DNA from: Promethearchaeota archaeon
GTDB taxonomy: Archaea; Asgardarchaeota; Lokiarchaeia; Sigynarchaeales; SOKP01
Length of the DNA: 26,087 bases
Assembly: GCA_019057735.1 (NCBI GenBank)
Contig: JAHLWV010000007.1
Span: 1-26,087, forward strand
Reading direction: 5' to 3'
A program made the position numbers and the translations under genes. How positions within the stretch are numbered: the first letter of the stretch is position 1; every line of letters starts with the position of its first letter. This document shows, in pieces, positions 7,957 to 15,659 of this stretch. The notes below the pieces were generated by a model. It saw nothing but the letters and a program-made list of their open reading frames with translations, was not told the DNA's origin and searched no databases.

Positions 7957-10590
7957 ATGAAAGCTAAGGGCATTCTCTCTCTAACCGACGAAAAACTAAG
8001 ATGTTCAGCTATGCCTTTAGGAGGTATAGGTACCGGCACTATAGCTCTTGGAGGAGACGGACTTTTAAAACAATGGCAAATAACTAACACTGTAATGCAT
8101 CGAGCCTTCGTCCCCAACAGTTTTTTCGCTGTAAGAACTCGAAAATTGAAAAATTCGAACGAAAATTCAATTTCACGAGCGCTTATCTGTACTAAACCTC
8201 ACGATGGCATTGATTTTATACCCGCTAAATCAGTTAGCGATCACATAATCTCTAACAATATGAAAGAGTTCTTTGAAAAACTACCCCAAGTAGAGAACAT
8301 AATTTTTTCTGGAGAATATCCCATATCGTTCTTAAAATTTGAAGATAAATCGTTACCAATTGAGACCAATTTAATTGCATTTAACCCATTTATTCCACTA
8401 GACTCGAAAAATTCGGGGATTCCCGTAATTATATTCCAAATTCATATTAAAAACATTTCTGATGTACAAGTAGAGGCGACCGTCTTAGGAAACTTAATGA
8501 ATTTTTTGGGTTGGGACGGCAAAAAAACGATTAGAAATGAGTCTAATCCGCTTTTTGGTGGTAATTACAACAAACAAAAGAACCTTAACTCATGGAAGGC
8601 AATTTACATGAAATCGAAGACTCTTTTAAAAAACGATAAGCGTTATGGCAATTTAACATTTGCAATCGATCAACACGATGCTATGGTATCGTCTCAATGG
8701 GAAAGCTTGGATAAATTTTGGTCGATTTTCTCGGATACAGGTGTATTATTTGAAAATGAAAGTGGTGACATAAGTGAATATGAAAGAACATGGACTGGAA
8801 GCCTTGCGACAAAGAAAGTATTGAACCCCGGTGAGACGAAAGTAATCAATTTTTGCCTTACATGGGACTTTCCAAACCGTAAAGTCGATTGGCATATAAA
8901 TAAGTCATTAATAAATGACGATAAAACAGAATACTGGACTGGTAATAGATATAACGAGTGGTTTAAAAACTCGTTCGAAACTCTAAAATATGTTCAGAAT
9001 AATTGGGAGATGTTATTGAAATATACCAACGAGTTTCACGAAAATTTTTTTTCTAGTTCCCTACCACACGATATTTTAACCTCTATTTCAGCTACTCTTT
9101 CGACAATTCGAACACCAACTTGTTTTTGGATCAGAGATGGTACGTTTCATGGATTTGAAGGATGTCATGGGGCTTCTACCGGTAAAAGTTCAGGAGGGTG
9201 TTGTCCTCTAAATTGTACGCATGTTTGGAATTACGAATTCAGCTTAGCTCATTTATTTCCTTCACTTGAAAGAACGATGAGAGAGACTGAATTTAAAATG
9301 CAGCACAGTTCAGGCTATTTACCACACAGAACAGTCATTCCATTGTATTTACCACAATTTGGGGAAGTTCCTGATGCTGGAGATGTTCCGCCTGCCATTG
9401 ATGGAATGTTTGGAATGATCCTAAAAATCTATAGAGATTTTCTAATAACAAACGATCGTGACTTCCTTCTAAGATCGTGGGTATATATTGAAAAATTGAT
9501 GGAATTTATTTTTAAAGAATATGAAAATGAATCTAATGGAATGATAACGAGAGCTCAACCTAACACATACGACTGTTCTATTTACGGATTAAATACATTT
9601 ATTAGTTCACTTAATTTAGTAGCGTTATTAGCTTGCGAACAGATCGCTTTAGAGTTAGATATTAAAAGTTGGGCAAAACTTTGTAGAGAAAAATATAATT
9701 TCATAAGAGAAGGTATCGATAAAGAATGCTGGAATGGAAAATATTACATTCAGAAGTATAACATCTCAGAAATAAAGAAATTTCAATATGGTAAAGGTTG
9801 TCTTTCAGATCAGTTAATTGGTCAATGGTGGGCGTTTCATTTAGGTTTTGGATATATTTTTCCTAAAGCACATGTCCAGCAAGCTATAAAATCTATTGTT
9901 AAATATAATTACAAAGAAACGCTTAATGGTTTTAAACAAACTCCCCGAGTATTTGCTTCAAATTACGATTCAGGTTTATTGGTTTGCAGTTGGCCTAATG
10001 GAGGTAAACCTGAAGTACCAACTTATTACACTGATGAAGTTTGGACAGGGATTGAGTACGAAGTTGCTGCACTCTGTTTTTACATTGGAGAAATTGAGTC
10101 GGGATTGAAAATTATAAAAGCTGTTAGAGATAGATACGATGGAACTCATCGGAATCCGTGGAACGAGGTGGAATGCGGCGATCACTATGTAAGGGCGATG
10201 TCTTCTTGGACTTTACTCCATGCTTTAACAGGAATATCGTATTCTTCAAAGTTAAATCAATTGTCCATATCACCTAAAATAAATCAGCGAGATTTTCAAT
10301 CATTTTTTATTACTAATTCAGCGTGGGGTAAAATATTTCAAAAAATTACTCAAAAAATGCTCACTTGCTCCATAACAATCTCTTATGGAACTCTGAAATT
10401 GAGCTCGATAAAGATTGATTTAAAAGACGAATTTATAGATGTAAAAATCAGCAAATCAGTTATCATTTCAGAAGGAAAATATCATGATGTAAGTGTAACG
10501 CAAATATTCAATGGCTCGATCATCGAAATTGTATTTGATGAAACCTTGAATCTGAGCGAAAAACACCAACTTCGCTTAGAATTTGAATAA
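7957..10590 (+). CDS. GH116 family glycosidase (GBA2/glucosylceramidase-like)
   Basis: The 877-residue product begins with the domain LGGIGTGTIALGGDG and continues through a large alpha-toroid catalytic domain typical of glycoside hydrolase family 116, which includes bacterial and archaeal beta-glucosidases and the eukaryotic bile-acid glucosylceramidase GBA2. The segment NCTHVWNYE places a probable nucleophile at Glu427, and NTYDCSIYGLN a probable acid/base at Asp539, by analogy with characterised members; the exact residues need an alignment. A conserved DGTHRNPWNEVECGDHY segment occurs near residues 727-743. There is no signal peptide or membrane segment, so it should act in the cytoplasm on beta-glucosides, beta-xylosides or glycolipids. 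It stands alone, divergent from purD. Confidence 0.9.
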   Translation: MKAKGILSLTDEKLRCSAMPLGGIGTGTIALGGDGLLKQWQITNTVMHRAFVPNSFFAVRTRKLKNSNENSISRALICTKPHDGIDFIPAKSVSDHIISNNMKEFFEKLPQVENIIFSGEYPISFLKFEDKSLPIETNLIAFNPFIPLDSKNSGIPVIIFQIHIKNISDVQVEATVLGNLMNFLGWDGKKTIRNESNPLFGGNYNKQKNLNSWKAIYMKSKTLLKNDKRYGNLTFAIDQHDAMVSSQWESLDKFWSIFSDTGVLFENESGDISEYERTWTGSLATKKVLNPGETKVINFCLTWDFPNRKVDWHINKSLINDDKTEYWTGNRYNEWFKNSFETLKYVQNNWEMLLKYTNEFHENFFSSSLPHDILTSISATLSTIRTPTCFWIRDGTFHGFEGCHGASTGKSSGGCCPLNCTHVWNYEFSLAHLFPSLERTMRETEFKMQHSSGYLPHRTVIPLYLPQFGEVPDAGDVPPAIDGMFGMILKIYRDFLITNDRDFLLRSWVYIEKLMEFIFKEYENESNGMITRAQPNTYDCSIYGLNTFISSLNLVALLACEQIALELDIKSWAKLCREKYNFIREGIDKECWNGKYYIQKYNISEIKKFQYGKGCLSDQLIGQWWAFHLGFGYIFPKAHVQQAIKSIVKYNYKETLNGFKQTPRVFASNYDSGLLVCSWPNGGKPEVPTYYTDEVWTGIEYEVAALCFYIGEIESGLKIIKAVRDRYDGTHRNPWNEVECGDHYVRAMSSWTLLHALTGISYSSKLNQLSISPKINQRDFQSFFITNSAWGKIFQKITQKMLTCSITISYGTLKLSSIKIDLKDEFIDVKISKSVIISEGKYHDVSVTQIFNGSIIEIVFDETLNLSEKHQLRLEFE

Positions 10591-10598
10591 TTAATAAC

Positions 10599-10604
10599 AA
10601 AAAA
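10599..10604 (-). terminator. Oligo-T terminator of the double zinc-ribbon gene
   Basis: Six T on the minus strand, 34 bases after the stop of the gene ending at 10638. Archaeal termination commonly uses oligo-T tracts. Confidence 0.35.
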
Positions 10605-10615
10605 GATGAAATGTA

Positions 10616-10622
10616 TTTTTTT
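10616..10622 (+). terminator. Oligo-T terminator of the GH116 gene
   Basis: Seven T begin 25 bases after the stop codon at 10590, in the 47-base gap between two convergent genes. Confidence 0.45.
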
Positions 10623-10637
10623 CCAGGTCTGTGCGAT

Positions 10638-11216
10638 TTATTCTACTTTTTGGCCACAACTTGCACAAAATTTAGCTTCTATTGGTAAATCAGTACCGCA
10701 ATTCTGACATTTCTTATTCTCCTGAACACCGTGCACGTCCTGAGTTTTTTTCTCTATATTCGAACCACAATGTGGACAAAATTTGGCATCTTGATCTATT
10801 TCATCTCCACAAAATGGACAATTCACTTTCACGGTTGGTGTTTCATTTTGAGTCACTGACGCTAAAGAGATAGGTTTTGTTATAGTTTGAACAGCTCCCA
10901 CCTGAACCGAAATTGGAAGAGATGTGTTGTGTCCTCTTTTAGTTAATAAGTTAGCTGTTAAAGTAAAGACACCGTTTTCTTTAGGTAGTATTGAAAAGAG
11001 CCGATTACGGCTATGTCGTTTTGCGATTCCGCCATAAAATTCTCTTTTTATTAAGATTTTAACTTCTGGCGGCCCAGTTAAATTTACTTTAACTTGTGGC
11101 ATATAATTATCAGTAAGATTTTGAACAGTAATGTAGAATTCTTTCCGTTTATTTAAACTACAATATAGCGCTTCTACATTTCCTTTTAAACTAATATGAA
11201 AATCTGATTCAGACAT
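10638..11216 (-). CDS. Beta-sandwich protein with two C-terminal zinc ribbons
   Basis: The 192-residue protein has an N-terminal region of about 108 residues made of alternating beta strands (FYITVQNL, QVKVNLTGPPEVKILIKR, GVFTLTANLLTKRG), resembling an Ig-like or CARDB-type beta sandwich. After a linker come two zinc ribbons of the short archaeal type: C133xxC136 with C147xxC150, and C170xxC173 with C184xxC187, each with the sequence pattern (A)KFCxxCG. Such double ribbons are common at protein-protein interaction ends in archaea; no enzyme motif is present. There is no signal peptide or membrane segment. The function is unknown. It is convergent with the glycosidase gene. Confidence 0.8.
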   Translation of the reverse strand: MSESDFHISLKGNVEALYCSLNKRKEFYITVQNLTDNYMPQVKVNLTGPPEVKILIKREFYGGIAKRHSRNRLFSILPKENGVFTLTANLLTKRGHNTSLPISVQVGAVQTITKPISLASVTQNETPTVKVNCPFCGDEIDQDAKFCPHCGSNIEKKTQDVHGVQENKKCQNCGTDLPIEAKFCASCGQKVE

Positions 11217-11375
11217 AATTATTCTCGTTATTCTTTTTCTTCTTTAAGGTAATTTGAATATTTATTTTTTTACATTATTTCAAAAATTAAAGGAATCGTA
11301 CAGAATTTAATGTATACTATAAAAATAGGTTAAGTAAATATATAACATTTGGAGCCCAATTTTTCATAAGAAATG

Positions 11376-11385
11376 AAAAAAAAAA
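11376..11385 (-). terminator. Oligo-T terminator of the corrinoid operon
   Basis: Ten consecutive T on the minus strand begin eight bases after the stop codon of the methyltransferase (11394). The flanking TTTTCAT and ATGAAAA on the plus strand form a small inverted repeat next to it. Confidence 0.55.
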
Positions 11386-11393
11386 TGATAAAT

Positions 11394-12524
11394 TTATTTA
11401 CGGTAGGACCCGTAAGTTTTGCATGTATCACACATTGCTTTAAGATTTTCTAATTTTGCATCGTCTGGAATTTCTGAGCCAACAATTAAACCTCCACCGT
11501 CAGCACACTTATCAATAATTTCCTTGACTTGCTTTTCAATCATGTTAGGGGTACCAATAGTGAATAAAGACGGTTTTAAATTACCTTCGATGCACAAATG
11601 TCCTCCCAGTATTTCTTTTGCTTTGAAAATATCGGTTCTCTCGTCAATATGCAGATAAATCTTACCTTTAGGTAATTCAAGTAAGTAATGCAACCGATCA
11701 GTCCAATTAGTATCCATGTGCATTTGAACAATGTATCCTTTTTTGACATAAGCACTAACTGTTTTTTTGAAATAAGGCCAAAATAGTTCTTCAAAATGTT
11801 TAATGGATATAAAATCTGAACTTGCTCTTACGGCTCCAACTAAAAGTGTCTTTCCTTGGCCTTGAGTAATCCCATATTCTCCCATACGTATAAAATCATC
11901 AGTATATTTATCACTAATTTCTATTATTTTGTCTTTGTATCGATAGATATCTTTCATAAAATTGGTAGAACCCCTGAATGTAGAAAGAAGATCAAATATT
12001 GTTGCCCCTGCTCCATCGTTGAAGGTTGGTACTTTGAAATGTTCCCACCATTTAATTGTATTCTCTACTACTTTAGGAGCAATCTTATTTAATTTCATCA
12101 TATCTCCCATTTTCGCACTGTTAAAGTTTGCAAGCCAGAAAAAGCCATCTTTAAGAATCCTATCATAATCTTCTGCCTTGAGGAATGGATTGGTCAAACT
12201 TCTTTCAGATAATTGAGGAGGAGAATTAACGGGTAATTGTCGTCCTGGTAATTTCCAATCTAAATAATATACTGAGAACATATCTGGGAAAGGATTTACG
12301 TATTGCATATACATACCTCCCCCCGCCATTGCTATATCAAAACCACCCATTTTATGGTATATCCACTCCATCGCTTCTTGAGCTTTATCGGGATTTTCAA
12401 TCATATCTTGGGCAGTTATATGATCAAGATATTTAGTCTGAACGAAGTCAATCAAAGGCCAAACAGGAACTCTATCGGGTTCTTTTAATTCCATTGCTGT
12501 TAGCATTCTTTCAACGCTCGTCAT
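11394..12524 (-). CDS. UroD/MtaA-family methyltransferase
   Basis: This protein belongs to the uroporphyrinogen decarboxylase superfamily, most of whose non-heme members move methyl groups to or from corrinoid proteins. The start MTSVERMLTAMELKEPDRVPVWP is the family N-terminus, so I place the start at the ATG 12524-12522. The frame extends to a GTG at 12560, overlapping the previous gene, and an in-frame TTG at 12548 follows a GGAGGTG motif with 9-base spacing, so a slightly longer form is possible. Near the C-terminus are HLCIEGNLKPS and SEIPDDAKLENLKAM. Where MtaA/MtbA enzymes have a zinc-binding HxC and a later GC, this one has HMD and GSE, so the thiol-activating zinc site appears to be absent. 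It is translationally linked to the corrinoid gene. Confidence 0.88.
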   Translation of the reverse strand: MTSVERMLTAMELKEPDRVPVWPLIDFVQTKYLDHITAQDMIENPDKAQEAMEWIYHKMGGFDIAMAGGGMYMQYVNPFPDMFSVYYLDWKLPGRQLPVNSPPQLSERSLTNPFLKAEDYDRILKDGFFWLANFNSAKMGDMMKLNKIAPKVVENTIKWWEHFKVPTFNDGAGATIFDLLSTFRGSTNFMKDIYRYKDKIIEISDKYTDDFIRMGEYGITQGQGKTLLVGAVRASSDFISIKHFEELFWPYFKKTVSAYVKKGYIVQMHMDTNWTDRLHYLLELPKGKIYLHIDERTDIFKAKEILGGHLCIEGNLKPSLFTIGTPNMIEKQVKEIIDKCADGGGLIVGSEIPDDAKLENLKAMCDTCKTYGSYRK

Positions 12525-12549
12525 TGCCTCTTCTTCTATTCCCTCCAAT

Positions 12550-13194
12550 TCAAGCAGCACCTCCTAACCATTTTTTTACGATATTTACTCCTTCAAAGGC
12601 ATTATCGGTGAAAGCATCAGCTCCTGCTTTCTTCATCCACAGTTCATCCACTGGAAGACCGCCTATTATAATCTTTATATTTTTTCTAAGACCAGCAGCT
12701 TTTAAAGCTTCTGTAGTTGTATTCATTGATTCAAGTGCTACTGTTAAAAGTCCAGAATATGCAACAATTTTAGCTCCAGTCTCTTTTACTTTTTCTACAA
12801 ATTCTTCAGGTGGTATATCAACTCCTAGATCAACAACATTATAACCCGCAGACTTTAATAATGTAACAAAAATGTTTTTACCTATATCATGAACATCCCC
12901 TTGAACAGTTCCTACAACGATTGATTCTACGTTACTTTCATCAATAACATCTTTTTTCATGTAAGGTTCAAGAATAATAGCAGCTTGAGTAAAAATTTCA
13001 CCTGCCATTACGAGTTCTGTTAAAAAATATTCTTTTTTATTAAATTTATCCCCGACAACCTCAACACCCTTTCGCAAAATCTCAATAATATCGTTAGGTT
13101 CAACCCCATCCTTTATTAATTGTTCAACTAATTCATATGCGCTCTCTTCATCTAAATCCATTACTGCTTTAGCTAGATCTTCTTTATTTCCCAT
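12550..13194 (-). CDS. Methyltransferase corrinoid protein (MtaC/MtbC-like)
   Basis: The 214-residue protein has the two domains of methanogen-type corrinoid proteins: an N-terminal four-helix cap (residues 1-85) and a B12-binding Rossmann domain. The cobalt-ligand motif is GDVHDIGKN with His102, followed by SGLLT (147-151), a GG pair near 178 and GADAFTDNA close to the end. It carries a methyl group on cobalt between a substrate-specific methyltransferase and an acceptor. The gene has an excellent ribosome site, GGAGGGAAGTGATTCATG, which is embedded in the last codons of the small upstream ORF. The UroD-type methyltransferase follows directly. No substrate-specific MttB/MtmB/MtaB protein or reductive activase is visible in the window. 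Confidence 0.95.
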   Translation of the reverse strand: MGNKEDLAKAVMDLDEESAYELVEQLIKDGVEPNDIIEILRKGVEVVGDKFNKKEYFLTELVMAGEIFTQAAIILEPYMKKDVIDESNVESIVVGTVQGDVHDIGKNIFVTLLKSAGYNVVDLGVDIPPEEFVEKVKETGAKIVAYSGLLTVALESMNTTTEALKAAGLRKNIKIIIGGLPVDELWMKKAGADAFTDNAFEGVNIVKKWLGGAA

Positions 13195-13197
13195 GAA

Positions 13198-13347
13198 TCA
13201 CTTCCCTCCTAGCTTTTTTTTCATGAAACCCGTTATTAAACGACGCATCGAAAAAATCTTATTTTTATTCCCCCATAGAATACGTCCAATAGCTTTATTT
13301 ATTTCTTCTTGGGGGGAATAATCTGGTTTTTTTGAAAATTCTTCCAT
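13198..13347 (-). CDS. Small basic ORF (49 aa) leading the corrinoid operon
   Basis: A frame from the ATG at 13347-13345 to the TGA at 13200-13198 encodes 49 residues, beginning MEEFSKKPDYSPQEEINKA and ending in a basic stretch RRLITGFMKKKLGGK. Three bases separate its stop from the ATG of the corrinoid protein, and its last codons supply that gene's ribosome site. A TATA-like box 48 bases upstream would make it the first gene of the operon. The first part is acidic and charged, the second is helical and basic. I do not recognise a family. It may be a small partner of the methyltransferase system or a translated leader controlling it. Confidence 0.6.
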   Translation of the reverse strand: MEEFSKKPDYSPQEEINKAIGRILWGNKNKIFSMRRLITGFMKKKLGGK

Positions 13348-13394
13348 TTTTTATAATCTCTAAATTTTTTATTAATGAGATTTATTCATTTTTG

Positions 13395-13405
13395 ATATAT
13401 ATAAA
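13395..13405 (-). promoter_or_regulatory. TATA box of the corrinoid/methyltransferase operon
   Basis: The minus strand reads AGTTTATATATATC, preceded by an A-rich stretch that could serve as a BRE. Normal spacing puts the transcript start near 13375, just before the small ORF at 13347, which supports that ORF as the first cistron. Confidence 0.5.
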
Positions 13406-13436
13406 CTTTTAAATTTTAATTTTTTTTTCTATACTT

Positions 13437-13661
13437 CTAAGATTTCTCTTCTTTCTTTCCTACTATTTTGATATACATTAAAACCCCCATAAAACCTCCC
13501 ATAAACCCGCTGATAAAACCACTAATAGCGTGATTTATTCCATTTATTATATTATCTGTTGGAAATGGTATTACGAAAAAATTTATGAGAAAGCTCATTA
13601 TGAGTCCCATAATTGCTCCAATTATTCCAGCTTTTAGCGATTCCTTGACATTATTATTCAT
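13437..13661 (-). CDS. Small two-helix glycine-rich membrane protein
   Basis: The 74-residue product has two predicted membrane helices, about residues 12-32 (IIGAIMGLIMSFLINFF) and 44-66 (HAISGFISGFMGGFMGVLMYI), the second with repeated GF/GG small-residue packing motifs, and a basic end VGKKEEKS. A strong ribosome site, AAGGAGGATAATATCATG, shows that it is translated. The short length and glycine zippers suggest helix-helix association in the membrane, as in small regulatory or holin-like peptides, but nothing specific points to a function. It is followed 89 bases later by the corrinoid operon, which seems to have its own TATA box. Confidence 0.75.
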   Translation of the reverse strand: MNNNVKESLKAGIIGAIMGLIMSFLINFFVIPFPTDNIINGINHAISGFISGFMGGFMGVLMYIKIVGKKEEKS

Positions 13662-13669
13662 GATATTAT

Positions 13670-13725
13670 CCTCCTTATTTTTAATCTATATTTATTTTTT
13701 ATTTATTTTTTATTTATTTTAATTT
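13670..13725. repeat. Low-complexity TTTATTT repeats
   Basis: The plus strand carries three near-copies of TTTATTTATTTTT upstream of the small membrane protein. They are a simple AT-rich tract. The rest of the 200-base gap up to 13861 holds no gene that I can support. Confidence 0.4.
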
Positions 13726-13861
13726 AACATATTGATTTTAATTTATTCTTGAAACACATAAATGTTAAAGAAAAAAAGGTTAAAGACTATTAGTAGGAGT
13801 CTGATTTTTAATGAAAGTTGAAATAATCTGTAAAATTACAATCGAAAGGTTTTAAATGGTT

Positions 13862-14530
13862 TTAACTTAAAATTTTCTGTTTAAAGATATCGATTGTATC
13901 CGAAATTTCATTTAATCGCAAGGAAAATTCTTTTGGCTTCAATTTTTTCAGCTTTTCAAAATCGCGAATAATTTCTTTAAATTCGCTAATCCAAATCTTC
14001 ATGAGTATCTCGTTCTCCTTTCCTTCAACTTGCTTTTTGATAATGGTGCTAATTGACGAATTAACTTTATCCATAAACTTTTTTTCATTTATAGTATAAG
14101 AGATTTTTAAAACATCTTGCTGAGTTTTGAGGATTTCAATATCTTCTTTCATAGATGATTTGTGTTGCAATAATTCTTCATTAAACTTATTTATCATACT
14201 CATGATGATGTCTTCTTGAGTTCTAATGGTTTGTTCAAGTCGTTCTTGGCTTGAAAAAATATCGCTCTTGATGGATGTCATCTCTTGTTTTACGAACTTC
14301 ATTTCTCCTTCTAAATTGGAAACTTGCTCTGTTAGCTTTTGAATTGCTTTAGTGTTTGCTTTAACCGAATCTATTTTAGCCTTAACCTTTTCATATTGAT
14401 CTGCTAAATTGTGTAGGCTTTTTGGGACATTTTTCATAGAATTGAAATCTTTTTCGAGATTATCAACTTGTTCAATTAAATGTTGAAAATCTTTGAGAGT
14501 AATTTCTTCAATTTTATCTTTCTTAGGAAT
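13862..14530 (-). CDS. Coiled-coil protein, possible AUU start
   Basis: A long helical protein of 191 residues if started at the ATG 14437, made of heptad-like segments such as LTEQVSNLEGEMKFVKQEM and FNEELLQHKSSMKEDIEIL, with a more compact helical C-terminus. The frame stays open and coding-like for 31 further codons upstream (IPKKDKIEEITLKDFQHLIE and on), with no ATG, GTG or TTG. A GGTGA motif at 14541-14537 sits six bases before an ATT at 14530, which I take as the likely start, giving 222 residues; an ATG at 14535 out of frame is followed at once by TAA. A frameshift in the assembly is the alternative. It lies 47 bases behind the small GTPase gene and probably shares its transcript, which makes it a candidate effector or tether. 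No membrane segment is seen. Confidence 0.75.
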   Translation of the reverse strand: MPKKDKIEEITLKDFQHLIEQVDNLEKDFNSMKNVPKSLHNLADQYEKVKAKIDSVKANTKAIQKLTEQVSNLEGEMKFVKQEMTSIKSDIFSSQERLEQTIRTQEDIIMSMINKFNEELLQHKSSMKEDIEILKTQQDVLKISYTINEKKFMDKVNSSISTIIKKQVEGKENEILMKIWISEFKEIIRDFEKLKKLKPKEFSLRLNEISDTIDIFKQKILS

Positions 14531-14577
14531 TACATTTCACCATTCATTAATATTCCAATATGTTTGTATAATAATTT

Positions 14578-15549
14578 TTAATTATTCTTGACCGACTTCT
14601 CAAGCTCCAAAATTGAATCTAACTTTAATTCAAAATCTTTATTCAGATTTGATAGATCATCTAAAGTTTTATCAATATTATCAATTAGAGAATTGATTGG
14701 AGATTTTTTTAATTCCAAAATTAGATCAGAAATAACGACTAAATTGTTCTTAAACGCACCAAATATATTTTCTTTGATTCTACTTTTATCTATGTCAAAT
14801 TCTCTAATTTTCTTAAGATCATTGATTTCTTTAAGAGGAGTTTGTTCTTTTACGGTTAACTTTATATTCTTTTTAATAATTTTGGGAGTTATTTTCTTAT
14901 GAAGCGTATTTGAATCAATTTCATTAATGTTAATAATTAAATCTTTTAATTCATCTTCAGATTTACCAACTGATGTTAAAAATTCCTTAGATATACCTTG
15001 AAATTGTGTTTTATTACCACTTTCCTCTAATTTTTTTAAAAAATCAAAAATTACGAGTGTAAATAGCTCTACAATATTATCTTGGGTTTTCGCAGATACA
15101 AATATTATTGGAAATCCCTGAATTTGATATTTTCTTATATTGTTTAATAGAATTTCAGAATCTTCGGGTTTTAGTAAGTCAGATTTATTTCCTACTATAT
15201 ACATAGTGCATTCAGGAGAATGCTTTACTAAGTTTTTAAGATACGTTTCGATTATTTCTTGGAGAGACTCTTTTGGGTTATTCAAGTCAAATAATAGTAG
15301 AGCGGAATCCAAATTACTGAAAAACACGGGATTCAAAGGATTGAAGCTTCTTTGCCCCCCAATATCCCATATATTTAACCGAATATGATTATCTTTTAGT
15401 TTATATTCCTTTCTGGCAATATTACTACCAATAGTGGGGATATACATCGAAGGAAAATCTTTTCCCACGAAGGTATTAACCATGGATGTCTTACCGACAC
15501 CCCATTGTCCCAATATAGTGAGCTTAATATTGATTTCAGAAACTAGCAT
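14578..15549 (-). CDS. Ras-like small GTPase with long C-terminal extension
   Basis: The 323-residue protein has a complete Ras-superfamily G domain in residues 1-175: G1 GQWGVGKTS (14-22), switch I PTIGSN with Thr39, G3 WDIGGQ (61-66), G4 NKSD (121-124) and G5 SAK (152-154). WDIGGQ has Gln after the DxxG, as in active Ras/Rab/Arf GTPases, and the whole is closest to Rab/Ras-like Asgard GTPases. Residues 180-323 form a charged, mostly helical tail with heptads near the end (LIDNIDKTLDDLSNLNKDFE). There is no terminal cysteine box for prenylation. It is followed after 47 bases by a coiled-coil gene on the same strand, suggesting a switch plus effector pair. Confidence 0.93.
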   Translation of the reverse strand: MLVSEINIKLTILGQWGVGKTSMVNTFVGKDFPSMYIPTIGSNIARKEYKLKDNHIRLNIWDIGGQRSFNPLNPVFFSNLDSALLLFDLNNPKESLQEIIETYLKNLVKHSPECTMYIVGNKSDLLKPEDSEILLNNIRKYQIQGFPIIFVSAKTQDNIVELFTLVIFDFLKKLEESGNKTQFQGISKEFLTSVGKSEDELKDLIININEIDSNTLHKKITPKIIKKNIKLTVKEQTPLKEINDLKKIREFDIDKSRIKENIFGAFKNNLVVISDLILELKKSPINSLIDNIDKTLDDLSNLNKDFELKLDSILELEKSVKNN

Positions 15550-15589
15550 GAGCAGTAATTAAAATAATATTGACAATTTATTAAACTAT

Positions 15590-15596
15590 AAAAAAA
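15590..15596 (-). terminator. Oligo-T tract after the phosphatidyltransferase
   Basis: Seven T on the minus strand about 64 bases after the stop at 15660, just downstream of a TATA-like element of the next gene. Confidence 0.3.
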
Positions 15597-15600
15597 GGTC

Positions 15601-15610
15601 TATTTAAATA
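15601..15610 (-). promoter_or_regulatory. TATA-like box of the GTPase gene
   Basis: TATTTAAATA, about 52 bases before the ATG at 15549, compatible with a transcript start near 15575 and a short leader. Confidence 0.35.
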
Positions 15611-15659
15611 TGCTTTATTCAAGAGCAGATTCTAATATAAGAAAGTATTAAAAACTCTT

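Noticed and set aside
12525..12560. Extension of the UroD-type methyltransferase to the GTG at 12560
   Set aside because: The GTG overlaps the end of the corrinoid gene and has its ribosome motif directly adjacent, and family N-termini begin at MTSxER. A TTG at 12548 remains possible.
11394..13194. Complete methylamine or methanol:CoM methyltransferase system
   Set aside because: No substrate-specific MttB, MtmB, MtbB or MtaB gene, no pyrrolysine-type UAG frame and no activase are present, and the UroD member lacks the expected zinc motif.
13662..13861. Possible gene on the plus strand near 13811 (ATGAAAGTTGAAATA)
   Set aside because: It stops after 14 codons and has no ribosome site; the gap holds only AT-rich sequence.
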